Assembly (NCBI GenBank): GCA_024195585.1 | Contig: SWBL01000133.1 | Location: 57,925-121,924 of the forward strand | DNA length: 64,000 nucleotides | Source of the DNA: Aureobasidium sp. EXF-3400 | Taxonomy: Eukaryota; Ascomycota; Dothideomycetes; Dothideales; Saccotheciaceae | Reading direction: 5' to 3' | Part shown: positions 47,481-58,839 of the stretch, piece after piece | How the letters are laid out: each line of letters starts with the position of its first letter | How positions within the stretch are numbered: position 1 is the stretch's first letter | The notes under the pieces: generated by a model | The model's input: only the letters and a program-made list of their open reading frames with translations | Database searches by the model: none | What the model was told of the DNA's origin: nothing | Position numbers and translations under genes: made by a program

Positions 47481-48340
47481 ATGGATGTTAGAACTTGCCG
47501 GCGTCAAAATATATGAAGTTTTGAATGAATCGCGCTCTAAATCTGGTAATCGCCTTAGTGGGGCTTGCTGGTTACTGTTTGGAGGAAAAGGCTGCGACAA
47601 CACGCCGCACGAGTCGGCGATGAGAAGAGATGCCGTCAGATGTTCCTATACCCCTCTGGAGCCTGTTCGATAAGAGACTGGAGCTGGGAATTAGCGAAAA
47701 GTGAAGACTCGAAAATCTGTTCGAACTGTGTGAATTGTGTGTCTGGCGCACATACTTCCCGACCTCAAAGACAAGCCCTGTCCGAAGGTGCGTCACGCTC
47801 AAACCCGTATCGGGTAATATTCATATATAAGCACAATGCGGGCTATATTCACACTGAGATTTCGTCTTCAAAATTCTCCTCAGTAGTCGTTCAGATAAGA
47901 ATACGAATTGGATCTAGCATGCAGTAGCTGGGTGGGCTTCAACAAATGCGTCGAGTTCTCACGACTATTGCACACAAGACAAACTCCGACGACTTGGAGC
48001 ATGGCCAAGCTACTCAGCTCGTTCATGCACCAAAGATTCTCCAACATCATTCCTACTGCATACTCTCATCACACTGACATGTCGCCCTATCGCTGTCTCA
48101 CTCTTCCATCACCATTGCATACACGGATTGTGGGGATCAAATAGGGGGCCACCGCTGCGCATCGGCTCTGTGCCTTTCTGCGAAATGGGCGCACATCCAG
48201 ATCACCTCTGGATCTCAGAGCCTTACACCACCCACGAACACTCGAAGATATTCCTGCACAAACGTGTGCCGTCCTGAGGCAGACCACGAGATAGTCAAGA
48301 GCTTGGATGAAACAATATTAGTGTATATGGATATGCTATT
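47481..48340. other. Intergenic region
   Basis: About 860 bp between the tRNA and the YqcI/YcgG-like gene stop. Short ORFs only. Confidence 0.5.
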
Positions 48341-49402
48341 TTAGGCTGCCGTCTCCTCCATGGATGAACGGCGTGAAGAAGAAGATGATGAGGACCTGCC
48401 TCCTCCTTTGTCAAAGTCGTCAAACGGACAATCCATCGTCTCGTTCTCGTCTTTCAAACACAACTGATGGATCTCGGAGGTTCCTTCCTCGCCGTACTGC
48501 GTCAAGTCGGGACTGATATCGATCTGGTCGTACTCTGCCAACAACTTTCGAACCTTGCCTGTGGCTGACTTGCGCTTTTCTGGTGTGCTCATGAGATTGT
48601 CGAGGACCCACTTCGGTTGCAAGGCGACCAAAGGTACGGGAGCATGTCTGGACCATCGCCGTTGGTGTGCCGGTGTCAATGCGACTGGGAAAAGAGGTAT
48701 GCCGTCGAAACAGAACGTCCACTTCTCGTTCATCGTCTCTTGAGGGATGTCCTCTGGCCATGGTTTTGAGTCCCAGATTCTCAATCCACGCAGCATGTCA
48801 AAGAACTCATTGTTGTATTCTTCAACACTCTTCAAGGAGCCTTCGGTAGGTGCACCCATGATAACCAAACTGGTATTTGGTCCAAGTGACTTGGATACTT
48901 GCAGATATGCCCTCAAGGCAGGTGCAATGATTCGTACGTTTCTTGGTTCTGATGGGTTGTCTGACTCCAGGAAGACATAGCGATGGTCGCCGGCGCGGTA
49001 GCCCATGGTTGCATAGACGCAAGGGAATGTCTTGAGCCCACTGCCCTTCGCGAGAATGGTGGTCTTGAACTCTTCATAGACCAGGCGTTGCCATGCGTTC
49101 ATGTCAAACTTCTCCTCCAATTGCTCTCTGTGGCACCGTCAGCTTACGCTTCAAGCAATTGGCATTGGAGGGTCTTACTTGGTCAACAGATTATCTGCAC
49201 CCCGTTTGACGATTTCCTCTGTGGTCTCGGATTGTTCCATGTCGCCAGGATGCGACCCCTGCCCCTTCAACCCATTGGTAACATGGCGGAGTTGTGATGT
49301 GAAATGCTCGAGGTCTTTCCGCGCTTTTTGTGGCCGTAAAGCAACAATTGTGGCCAGACCAAAGCCGAGGAAGAAGAAGATGATACTGAGAGCGAGCTGC
49401 AT
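48341..49402 (-). CDS. YqcI/YcgG family protein, membrane-anchored
   Basis: Exons 49402-49179 and 49127-48341; the intron has donor GTAAGA, a GCTGAC branch and acceptor CCACAG and restores LLTKEQLEEKF. 336 aa. The N-terminus (MQLALSIIFFFLGFGLATIV) is a signal-anchor helix, so the protein is probably ER or membrane bound. The core resembles the YqcI/YcgG family: WQRLVYEEFKTTIL, FPCVYATMGYRAGDHRYVFL, EKWTFCFDGIPLFPVALTPAH. Family members have no well-defined activity. The C-terminus is Asp/Ser-rich with a run of eight serines. Confidence 0.8.
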
Positions 49403-49937
49403 GTTGAGAATGTACCAGTGACAAAGCAGCTGGCAGCACGCAAAAGAGATTTATCAAGTGTCCAAGCCACTGCAAACTGCAGACGAAATCATGACGAGTG
49501 TTGTTATGGATGACATTTCTTTGGTGTCGCAAACAAAGATCTTGATGTCATGAGAACCAGGCGATGCCTCATCCAGCCTGGCTAAATGCTCACGAGGCTT
49601 TAACAAACGTAACAGAAATCGACTTTTGGGGATTTGGCGGGGGAGGCTCAATTGTAGCCGACTTACCGAGCCAACCACGCCCTGCAATTTGCAAACGTCA
49701 GCCTCATCTCATCGCCAAGCGCCTTGTTTAGATCTCTGACGGCCATCATCCAGGCACGTTTAACAAAACGGCAATGACGTGTCTGGGGTCTGCCAGACTC
49801 CAATTCCAATACTTGACAAGTTGGCAGATATTGGTTGGCTGCATCACGCTTCATCTGCTCCCTCTCAAGATATACAAATCTGCAATTGCACAGCAACATT
49901 CCGGTTACGCAAATACCGCTTGCATCAGAACATTACC
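49403..49937. promoter_or_regulatory. Divergent promoter region
   Basis: 535 bp between the YqcI/YcgG-like gene and the DUF1989 gene, which are divergent. No motif assigned. Confidence 0.5.
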
Positions 49938-50531
49938 ATGGCCGACACCATCGAGATCCCCATTCGCACTGGCACTGCCTTCACCTTGGACAAAGGACAA
50001 CGCTTGACCGTCATTGATCCAAAAGGTGTACAAGTTTCTGATCTTGTTGCCTTCAACCGTCACGATCCGGACGAAGTCATCAGCAACGGCAGGACACTCG
50101 ACTACGCAAGTCGAATTTACCTAACTACCGGCGATCCGCTGTACTCGAATCGTAGCAATGTTATGCTCAAAATCGTCGCCGACGACTCTCCTGGCAAGCA
50201 CGATTTTCTATTGACGCCATGCTCTAAAGACACCTTCCGCATCATCTATGGCGACAAGGAGCCACACCAAGGATGCTTCGGCAACATCGCTGGGGCCATC
50301 GAACCATACGGCATTTCACCGGATCGCATACCCTGCGCGTTCAATTGTTTCATGAATGTCACTGTCGACTCGGATTCGGGCGAGCTCAAGGTGTTGCCTC
50401 CGATTACGAAGGCCGGAGACAGCATCGAATTCGTGGCCGAGATGGACCTAATCATTGCCTTGACCGCTTGTTCCGCTCTACAGAGCAACGGAGGATCATT
50501 TAAGCCAATCCAATACAAAATCAGCGATTGA
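49938..50531 (+). CDS. DUF1989 (urea carboxylase-associated) protein
   Basis: Single exon, 197 aa from ATG 49938 (MADTIEIPIRTG). Family features are present: GQRLTVIDPKGVQVSDLVAF near the N-terminus, RTLDYASRIYLTTGDPLYSN, the Cys-containing block LLTPCSKDTF, and CFGNIA plus PCAFNCFMNV in the middle. Bacterial relatives sit beside urea carboxylase and transport genes, and the family has been connected to nitrogen compound breakdown. An MFS transporter follows on the same strand after 485 bp, which supports a shared nitrogen-use role as inference. Confidence 0.88.
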   Translation: MADTIEIPIRTGTAFTLDKGQRLTVIDPKGVQVSDLVAFNRHDPDEVISNGRTLDYASRIYLTTGDPLYSNRSNVMLKIVADDSPGKHDFLLTPCSKDTFRIIYGDKEPHQGCFGNIAGAIEPYGISPDRIPCAFNCFMNVTVDSDSGELKVLPPITKAGDSIEFVAEMDLIIALTACSALQSNGGSFKPIQYKISD

Positions 50532-51016
50532 GCACGACTCACGAGGGACGGCCCGGGGAGGAATGTACGATCGTTTATGGCAGGTGCCATGCGTACTCTA
50601 TTCTGTGGCTCCCATAGGTTAGTCATGTTTTGGAATGGAAGATCTCATCTGGGATTTGGAAGGAGATCTGGAGGGCGGAGATTTCTCAACGTCATATATT
50701 TCCTATAAGGTTATAAGGCTTACGCTTATTGTCAACGGTCAACGCTTGATTCTAATCAAAGAACCATTCAGTGTTTCGTAAGTCGTAAGCAGTCGCCAGA
50801 CTCCTCCGTCTTTTCCCTATAACGTTTGGGTGCGTACGACGGTCATGACGTCTCGATTCATTCCTTTGTGTCTCAGATGAGGATACCGGCACGGCGCCGG
50901 ATGGCAAGCCATGATCCAAAATTATAGGAAACGGTAGTGTTAACAGACTATCGCTGTCGAATTTGATTGTTCGACCTTTCATACTCGACTTTCAATCAAT
51001 AATTAGAGTGTCGCAC

Positions 51017-52703
51017 ATGTCTTCACCCAACTCGCCTTCGCCTTCGCCCTCGGGAACGCGGGAAAGTACCGACAACCTCCTCGAGCAACATGGATGCCAT
51101 CTCGAGGATGGAAACACAGTATGTTGGAACGAGGATAGCAAAGATCACCCTAGGAATTGGGGCCCAGTCGCAAAATGCTACACAACTGTCATGATTGCTT
51201 GGGTCGAGTTGTTCATGACTGGTATAAGTTCGGCAGGAGTGAGTTTCGTCCTATTTCTGAGTTCGTTTTAACCCTTCCTGACCAAGAACAGACTGCAGCA
51301 TCCGATTCTGCTCGGATGGAGTACCACATGAGTAGAACCCTTGCAGTCTTCGCCTTCGTCACTATGTATCTGCTTGGCCAAACTCTTGGAGGAATAGTCT
51401 GCGCGCCCATCTCTGAGACCTTTGGTCGTCGCACACTATACATTGTGTCCTGTGCTGTGTTCTGTGTCTTCTCAGTAGTCACAGCAGCCCCACCATCATC
51501 CATCGCCGTATACTTTGGTCGCTTCATCCAAGGTATCGCAGCTGCTGTTCCTGCTTGTGTGGCATATGGCAGTCTTGAAGATATGTGGGGCGCCCAAATA
51601 AGGTGAGTAGACTTTATATCTCTGTACCTATTCTATACTAACAATACTCCAACAACAGAATCTGGGTCGTATACTGGTATACTGTTTCCGGCTTTATCGG
51701 TCTCGTCTTGGGTCCCATCTACTCGTCGTACATCACCCATTACTATGGCTGGCGAGCAGTCTTCTACATCTCTGCCGTGGCAGCTGGAGTGTCAACCATT
51801 TTGTCCTTCTTCATGAAGGAGACCAAAGCTGAACAGCTTCTGCAGAAGAAGGTCGATGTCATGAATTCGGAAACCGGTCGCGACGACTTGAATGGGCCTT
51901 CTTCGGAAGGCTTCTCATTTAAGTCTTTCGTCAGAGATTCGCTCTTCCGCCCTCTCAAGTTCCTCGTCACAGAACCTATTGTCTTCTTCTGCTCTGCACT
52001 CTGCGCTATTGCGTTTGGACTGATCTACGGTTTGACCGAAGGCTTGACCGTGGCATACACCAACCCACCTTTCAACAAAACATTTTCCCAGACCTCATCG
52101 TCGTTGTCATTCATCGCAATTCTCGTCGGTATCCTATTGGACGTCCTGCCACGCTTCTACGACGACTATCTTTTCAAAAAGTACCGCAAGGAGGGACGCC
52201 GTCTTCTGCCAGAAACGAAAATTACATCTTTTGCTCTCGCATGTCCTGCCCTCGCCATCGGTCTTTGGATCTTCGCTTGGACAATCCCACCTAGAGTCAC
52301 CGATGTTCACTGGATTGTCTCTATGATCGGTCTTGCCTTTATTGGCTTTGCTACTGCTGACCTCAGTTATGTTCTCTTTGGTTACTGCACCGATACATAT
52401 GGACCCATGGCTGCGTCTGCCGTCTCCTCGCTCAGCACCTGCCGTACCATTGCAGCTTCAGTGTTCCCTCTATTTGCCTACCAGATGTTTTCGGGCTTGG
52501 GAGCGAATGTTGCTGCGTCTATCTTGGCTGCTGTGGCGACTATATTCGCCTTCACACCTATTCTGTTCCTCAGGTATGGAGAAACGTTGAGGAGGAAGAG
52601 CAATGTCGCAAGGGCAGATGAAGATTGTTTGCCTGAGGAGAACAAGCATATGCAAGACGAGTCGAGTGAGGGAGAGAAGGAAAAGAAGCCGGAGGATGTC
52701 TAG
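51017..52703 (+). CDS. MFS transporter (DHA1-type)
   Basis: Exons 51017-51238, 51292-51602 and 51659-52703, introns 53 and 56 nt with perfect branch and acceptor signals. 525 aa. A polar cytoplasmic N-terminus with the motif DHPRNWGP, typical of fungal drug:H+ antiporters, precedes 12 likely TM helices. The loop between helices 2 and 3 is APISETFGRRTLYI, and GRFIQGIAAAVP and GPIYSSYITHYYGWRAVFYI follow. The second half has a central acidic loop and helices to FLRYGETLRR. The substrate is unknown; polyamines, drugs or amino-acid derivatives are typical. Confidence 0.93.
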
Positions 52704-53247
52704 TGCGACATTCGACGCGAAGATGCTTGCATTGAGGATGTAATGGGTCATGACTTGTTTCAGTACGATCTTAATTTGCATACGGGGAGGCGTTACGGTC
52801 ATCATTTGTATAGATAGACATAATACTGTAAAAGCATCAGCTGACATGATACGATATATGAAAATCAGATTTTGAATTTTATGACAATCGTGGTCTCAAT
52901 GTAGAACCTCTTAGTAGTCAAGACTTGGAAGGTCAATGATCAGTTTAGAAACATGCGTATGTGATTATCTCCTACATTAGTGTGCGCTAATAAACACTTA
53001 CTCTGAAGTCCTTCTTCGTGCCAAATGATACTCATGTCGTGACCGGACAAGTGTGTTTCGTAATTCTCACTTCGCATCATACCTACTTCACCGGACGATT
53101 CTTGATCTTTATCATCTTCTTTAGCATTATGCGTTTCAACCAACACGAATGTTTCACTAGACACACACCAAAACGAACAGATCACACTCCGACTTACACT
53201 TCGACTTGTACTTTGTCGCTTCTCTCATCATTGCCTACAATTAGGAC

Positions 53248-53301
53248 CTCCGACTCTCACCTCTCGATCCAGATCTCCGACCCTCACCTCTCTATTCAAA
53301 T
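53248..53301. repeat. 27-bp tandem duplication
   Basis: ctccgactctcacctctc is repeated after 27 bp as ctccgaccctcacctctc, in the pyrimidine-rich leader of the following gene. Confidence 0.5.
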
Positions 53302-53478
53302 CGCCAGCTCATCCCTCCGACAAACCTTCACTCCTACCCAACACTTCCGACTCTCTCACCGTCGCACTACTTAGACCCTTCGACCTCGACCACGACCATA
53401 ACCATCAAACCATCCCTCCACCTCACGACCACCTTCACTCACAAAGACAACGAAACTTTCCCTTCTCGCCAGCCGAAA

Positions 53479-54119
53479 ATGGTCAAGTGGGAAAACGACA
53501 AGAATGTTTACATTGTAGGGGCTGCGCTTGCAGCACTGAACGCATCTATCACCAACGAGATTGCCGAAAGCGTTATTGCTGGATGGCGTAAGTTTTCTTT
53601 TCCTTTCTTTGTTGCTCCTGTCTCGCTTGGATCGCATTTTTGTTTTCTTTTTCCTCGCTCTCTGCTCTTTCTCCGTTGTCTTTCTCTGTTGCACGCCTTA
53701 CCATCGATGCTTGTCACCTTGTCAAGTTTTCTTTCCTCTTTCACATCGAAAGAACAACTCACTGACAACGTGGTGGTCTGTTAGCAACTACCACTCTAGG
53801 CGAAGCACCCACCCTCCGCGCCGTCAAAGACCAAATCAAGAAACTGTCTTCCTCTGCTACAACCACCACCGCCGCCACTGCCAAAAAGAGCGGAGGCAAG
53901 AAAGCTAGAGCAGCTTCCGCAGCAGCAGCAAAGGGCAAGGGAAAAAGCACCAAGGGCAGGAAGAGAGTTCGCGATGATGACAGCAATGACGAGGAGCAGG
54001 CAGAGCACGAGGAGCAGGGAGAAGATGATGGAAATGAGGAAGGTCCAGCCAAGAAGCAGAAGGTTGTTGTCAAGCAGGAGGAAGTGGATGGAGATGATGA
54101 TGCTGATGAAGAGGTTTGA
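53479..54119 (+). CDS. Acidic/lysine-rich, probably nuclear protein
   Basis: Exons 53479-53587 and 53785-54119; the 197-nt intron (GTAAGT...TGTTAG) is long for this window. 147 aa. The N-terminal 60 residues (MVKWENDKNVYIVGAALAAL ... TLRAVKDQIKKL) form a short helical region. The rest is low-complexity: Ala/Lys-rich (KKSGGKKARA, KGKGKSTKGRKR) then acidic (DDDSNDEEQ), with a nuclear-localisation-like PAKKQK before a final acidic tail. No family is recognised; nucleic-acid or histone contact is plausible. The 5' leader is strongly C/T-rich, which often marks well-expressed fungal genes. Confidence 0.78.
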
Positions 54120-54460
54120 GGGATTTGGATGTGAGAGGCTTGGTTGGAATTGGATGGGGGTTTAATCTTTTGCAACAACGAACAGAGGAACAAACTTGGA
54201 ACTCAAGGAGGCCGAGAAGAAAGAAAGAGGCAAGAATGAGACGTTTAATTCTCGGAATGAGACTGCGACGGAAGGGACAGCACAACGAGGGAAGATGCAC
54301 ACAAGGAAGCACGGATTATGAGAAAAGAACGAAGGAAGGAAAAACAAACTGCCATGCCAATGACTCCAGAGAAACAATGCCGTAAACCCACAAACCAAAA
54401 CCCTGACCTTTCCTCTCAATCATAAAATGCGTGTCTTTCTTTTTCATGACCTTAGTCCTC

Positions 54461-55269
54461 TTACTCGATTGGCAAACTGTTGACCTGAGCCCAATCATCG
54501 CCCAAACAATCCACATTCTCCAAAATCCTGCCTCCTTCCTCCTTGGTGCGTCCATCGAGCACAGTGTTGAGCGCACACCTCGCCACCAAAGTATCGGCAA
54601 TGCTCTGACTGCCTCCCATAGTCACCAGATTGTAAATGCTCTGTCCGCCCGCCAACACCTTTCCCAGTCTCATACTATAGCACTCGAAACTGCCTGGTGT
54701 GCGTGTATCAGCCAGCTCGAAAAGACCCTTTTCGGCAGCTCCTTTCGTCTTTCTGCTGTCGGCGCTCCACCACAGCGATGCAAAGGGGTTTTGCTCTGCG
54801 CCGTGGCAGGACATGTAGATGAAGCGGAAAGCAATGCCGCGCTTGTTTTTGGTCTGGGAGATTTCGGCAGATGAGGGAGCGAGAGAGGATGAAAAGGTTT
54901 CGGCGGCGGTTTGGGGGAGGGCGATGTTGACGTGTTGAGCTTCTTCCAGGGAAGGGAATTTGTTGACCCAGCCGCCGACGCACCTGTGGTGGTCGTGTGG
55001 TTAGCTCTTTTGTTTGTAGTCAGACAGAGCAAGAAGACTTACCAGATGCAGCCTCTGACACCCTCATGCTCGAACAGCCTCAACAGGTGATCGGGCCATT
55101 GCTCAAAGTCCTCATGGATGATCTGGGTGACCTTTGGGTTGTTGGCAATCTTGGGGTCGAGGGGCTTGCGGGTGACGGCGTAGATGTGCGTGATGAACTG
55201 ATGCTTGATGGCGGAGCGAACGACCTCGGAGCCGACCAGGCCTGTACAACCAGTGACGATAATCTTCAT
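54461..55269 (-). CDS. NAD(P)-binding Rossmann protein (NmrA/HTATIP2-like)
   Basis: Exons 55269-55043 and 54983-54461; the 59-nt intron (GTAAGT, CTAAC, CCACAG) restores GCIWCVGGW. 249 aa. The N-terminal TGCTGLVGSEV is a classic GxxGxxG dinucleotide fold, with acid/basic follow-up (YAVTRKPLDP). The middle has FRFIYMSCHGAEQNP, corresponding to the region of the catalytic Ser in atypical short-chain dehydrogenases, but no clear YxxxK is seen. Probably a redox sensor or oxidoreductase of unknown substrate. Confidence 0.85.
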
Positions 55270-55862
55270 GCTTGATAGTGTGCGATATGTAGAATTGTGA
55301 TGCGATGTCGAATATTCGAAAGCTGCTTCGATGGCGGGAATAGCGGCCGACGCGTCGTCACCGATGCGGGGTGAAGGGGGCTGTTATCTGTGACTATTGG
55401 TGTTACTAACACCTCCTTTCCACAGCATATATCCATCATCTTCACAACATCTCTCCTTGACATGTAGCATCGATATGGGGTAAGTGAAGCACCCTTCTGA
55501 GAAGCTGCAAGAATTTCGATGAGACGGCTGAACATGTAGAATCGAACGTGTGTGCGAGATCGTGTCTACTTGAACTTGCTACAAATACCAGTGCTCGGTC
55601 GACGAGAACGGAACAGATAATCGCATGCTGAGTGAGCAGCTCCATGCAAAAAATCTTTTGTGAATGGAATATCGATCTGTTGGGACGCTTGGAGCTCGCG
55701 ACAGCAGCTTTGGCACCAGGCTCTTCAATCAGGCTGCGCGCCGCGTTTTAGGCATCCATCACGACTTCCTAACTTCGCGACTGCAGCAAAACGCTGGACC
55801 CGGTCCTACTAAACATTCGTTAGCATTGTTCTGCTCTATCTGCAAACTTCAGAGAGTCTTGT

Positions 55863-55902
55863 TCACCATCACCATCACCACCACCACCACCACCCCCCCC
55901 AG
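55863..55902. repeat. CAC/CCA microsatellite and C-run
   Basis: A (CAC)n/(CAT)n tract ending in eight C residues, directly in front of the start codon at 55912. It is likely in the 5' leader of the next gene. Confidence 0.6.
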
Positions 55903-55911
55903 CTATCACGA

Positions 55912-56979
55912 ATGGCTGATAGCGCCCGTGGACACACCGCTGTCCCAAAGATGCGTAGGTTGCCTGCTCACATGTTTGCCAGCTACGGCACACTTTCCCC
56001 CAGCTTTGTTCGCGCCTTGAAAAGATGGAAGCCTCAGACAATATCTTTTCTGCATCTGCCTGGCGAGATTCGCAACAAAATATACACTCTTCTGATTCCC
56101 AACACGGACGGGTATCACACCGAACTTTCGGATCTGAGTGGACAAGAAGTCAGGGTACTGCCGCCTGTGATTCTTATGCTCACCTGCAGACAAGTCCAAA
56201 GAGAGCTTGCACCTTTGTACCTTCGAACGATCGACCTGAGATTTTCCTACAACGACTACGAAAATCTAAGAGACTTTGGCGAGCCCATCGACAGCTATCA
56301 GCTCAGAACAATCATGATGTACGAACAACTGGACCCATCCATCGCAGACTATCTCCGAAGCATAATGCTATCGGCGACTGCTGTGCATTGTGATATCCAA
56401 GTCACAGATTCAAAAGTCGTGCATGTCCAACTCTGCACCTTCGGCGGCTGGATCAAGTCAAGTGCTCTAACATATATGAGCACTGCGATCAGGAACAAGA
56501 TCATTGCCAGCCTTGCCAATTCTCCCACTGGTCTCCTGGGCGTCAGACATCTTCTTCTCGCTGTCAAGGAAGTCGGACAGGGACAGCTACAAGAATGGAG
56601 TCAATGGCGGAAACAAGTAGTAGGCTTGACAATGTCCGAATGTGGCGAAGCACCATGGCAGGAATATCAAGATAACGATTTCTGGTGCTACGAATATCAT
56701 GAAGAACATCTTCGGCGAGAGGCGGAGACAGAGAGTCTGCCCCGTTTGATCCCGGCCGTAAGCTTCGAGAAACCTGGACAGATATGGCAGCGGCTTTTGT
56801 GGAAAAAGGATGAGGTAAGATGGCGTCAGAGAAAACAGATGGAAGCAGAGGGGGCCTTGTCGAGTCAACAATGGTGGCTCTACGAGGAATATCTCGCCGA
56901 AGAGGCTGCGAAAGAGAACATGCCCAGATTAATCCGGGTTGCGACTCCACCACTGGATGAGCTTAAGATGTACGAATGA
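55912..56979 (+). CDS. F-box-like protein of unknown function
   Basis: Single exon, 355 aa. The F-box-like motif lies at about 44-62 (ISFLHLPGEIRNKIYTLLI), followed by the usual LTCRQVQRELAPLYL block seen in this fungal family. The C-terminal half is charged and tryptophan-rich (QIWQRLLWKKDEVRWRQRK). No substrate-binding repeat is recognised. A second in-frame ATG at 55951 (MRRLPAHM) is a possible start. Confidence 0.75.
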   Translation: MADSARGHTAVPKMRRLPAHMFASYGTLSPSFVRALKRWKPQTISFLHLPGEIRNKIYTLLIPNTDGYHTELSDLSGQEVRVLPPVILMLTCRQVQRELAPLYLRTIDLRFSYNDYENLRDFGEPIDSYQLRTIMMYEQLDPSIADYLRSIMLSATAVHCDIQVTDSKVVHVQLCTFGGWIKSSALTYMSTAIRNKIIASLANSPTGLLGVRHLLLAVKEVGQGQLQEWSQWRKQVVGLTMSECGEAPWQEYQDNDFWCYEYHEEHLRREAETESLPRLIPAVSFEKPGQIWQRLLWKKDEVRWRQRKQMEAEGALSSQQWWLYEEYLAEEAAKENMPRLIRVATPPLDELKMYE

Positions 56980-57483
56980 TGGCTTCGGTTGCTATGAGGA
57001 TGCTTGCTGAGAAACTTGAAACCTTTAGGGAAGTCCAGAGTCTAAATAGCTAACGTCACACCGATGGTATCGTATAGCTGAAACTACTCACAAGAAGGGG
57101 ATCACTTGTTTGTCGTCGACCCGTGGTTGTTCGACATCCCGGATAGCTCGACGATGGTCGCCGGCACCATTTGTTATAGCAACAGGGTCGTACCACCAGC
57201 CATATCGGAGGTCCGTGCTTACATCTCGTCTTTCCCTTGCCCATCTCAACTTCCTTCATCTTCTCTGGAGAACGAGGAGCTGTCTGGCTTGACTAGACTG
57301 CCTGGTACCTCTGCTCTGTCTTCAGTCCTGCTGCTTCACCTTGAAACTCTCATCAGCCACGCAATTTTGTCAACATCTACCTCTGCTGGATACAGTGATT
57401 ATTTTAGAGTACATATTGATATCTAACAATCACAACCTTATCTCCGAGCTCGGAGATCGCAAGATCTTTCGGTCGGACGAAAA

Positions 57484-57535
57484 GGCGAGATGGCCGAGCG
57501 GTCTAAGGCGCCAGCTTAAGGTTAGTTCTGATACG

Positions 57536-57567
<32 letters not shown>

Positions 57568-57575
57568 TCTCGTCA
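57484..57575 (+). tRNA. tRNA-Leu (AAG) with short intron
   Basis: Acceptor arms GGCGAGA / TCTCGTC pair. D-arm GGCCGAGCGGTCTAAGGC. Anticodon stem CCAGC / GCTGG encloses TTAAGG, giving anticodon AAG, plus about 12 extra nt (ttagttctgata) after position 37, which is the standard intron position. A class II variable arm follows and the T-arm is GTGGGTTCAAATCCCAC. Confidence 0.93.
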
Positions 57576-58128
57576 ACATCCTTTTGCTTCTTGTGTACGT
57601 GTTTTTGTTTACAATATCGCAAGGAGGGCAAAAAAGTTCTGGTTTTGGAGAGCAGAATTTGGTGTGTAAGGTCTCAAGTCTTGTGCGGGTGCAAGCCTTT
57701 GCTGCATAAAAAAGCTTGGGCGAAGCTTTGTGCTGTGCACAGCTTGGTCCTTTTTTTCTTTTTTGTATTTTGCACTTGAATTGTTCATTCGAAATATGAC
57801 TATGGAGAAACCGTCTCTTTATTTTTCCTGTTGCTTTACAATACCTATTGCTCTGTTCTGTGTGCTCTGCAGTCCTGCCTCCGATGCGCAGCAGACTCGG
57901 ATCGTATACTGTTCAATCCACTCACAGCAGGACATCTGACTTGACACGAACGACCAGCGACGTGTGACTCTGCAGCGCAGTCGAAAGACATTCCCATCGC
58001 ACACACTTCTACATGGAGGGCATGTACAACGGCAATCACAGCCTTGTTCTCCTCCTTCCATGGTGTCGCACAAGGCTATATAATTTTTGCAAATCTCGGT
58101 CAACACATCTGTCCTCTCTGGTTTGACT

Positions 58129-58200
58129 GCCGGTTTGGCGCAGGGGTAACGCGTCGCACTTGTAATGCGAAGATCGCTTGTTCGATTCAGGCAATCGGCA
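58129..58200 (+). tRNA. tRNA-Thr (UGU)
   Basis: 72 nt, no intron. Acceptor GCCGGTT / AATCGGC, anticodon stem TCGCA / TGCGA around CTTGTAA with anticodon TGT, and a T-arm with GTTCGATTC loop. Confidence 0.9.
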
Positions 58201-58756
58201 AATAATAATTCCTCTGGACAGATATATCCTATTCTTTTTTTCTCTTTTTCTTTCGCTCATCTTTTTCTCTTTGTGCTTTGCTTGTTTGTAGAAATGGAAT
58301 GCTCGGTGTTGGGGGGCATTTCAATCAGGGGGAAGGGCCGCTTTACACTCGAACTCGATCTGCGAACGCTATCAACGTTGTGACCCGGTTCAGTCGACAG
58401 TCAGATTCCTCGGGATACAAGGCAGGTCACGAAGGACGACACATGACCGATCACCAGTACGCTACAAGTCTGTCTTTACCTTAGCGCTTCAATCATGGTG
58501 TGCGTTGGAGGTGCACAACTACTCCGAGTATCTCCCAAGCATGGATACATCCTCAACGAAGAAAGAGCTGAAGAGATGACGGCGCTCGGTAGATGCTACA
58601 CCGACTTCCCCGCATTTCGGCCAACCTTGCACAAACCTTTATATACAGCCAAGATATGCAGGCTTCACTTGCATAACCTCCTCTCTCAACACATACCAAC
58701 CAAAAAAAGACGCTTCTCAACAATCTTGGACACTTTGATCTCAACAAAACGAATAC

Positions 58757-58839
58757 TGCCCACTGACGGAGTCGAACCGGCGACCTCGGCATGATCTAGC
58801 GATACTAGTGCCGCGCTCTACCAACTGAGCTAAAGGGGC
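58757..58839 (-). tRNA. tRNA-Thr (AGU) with short intron
   Basis: Read from 58839. Acceptor GCCCCTT pairs with AGTGGGC apart from one mismatch. D-arm GCTCAGTTGGTAGAGC. Anticodon stem CGGCA / TGCCG encloses CTAGTA, anticodon AGT, and about 10-11 intron nt. T-arm GCCGGTTCGACTCCGTC has imperfect pairing at its end. Confidence 0.82.

Noticed and set aside
55863..55902. CRISPR-like or minisatellite array
   Set aside because: It is a simple trinucleotide and C-run; no array with spacers exists anywhere in the window, as expected for a eukaryote.
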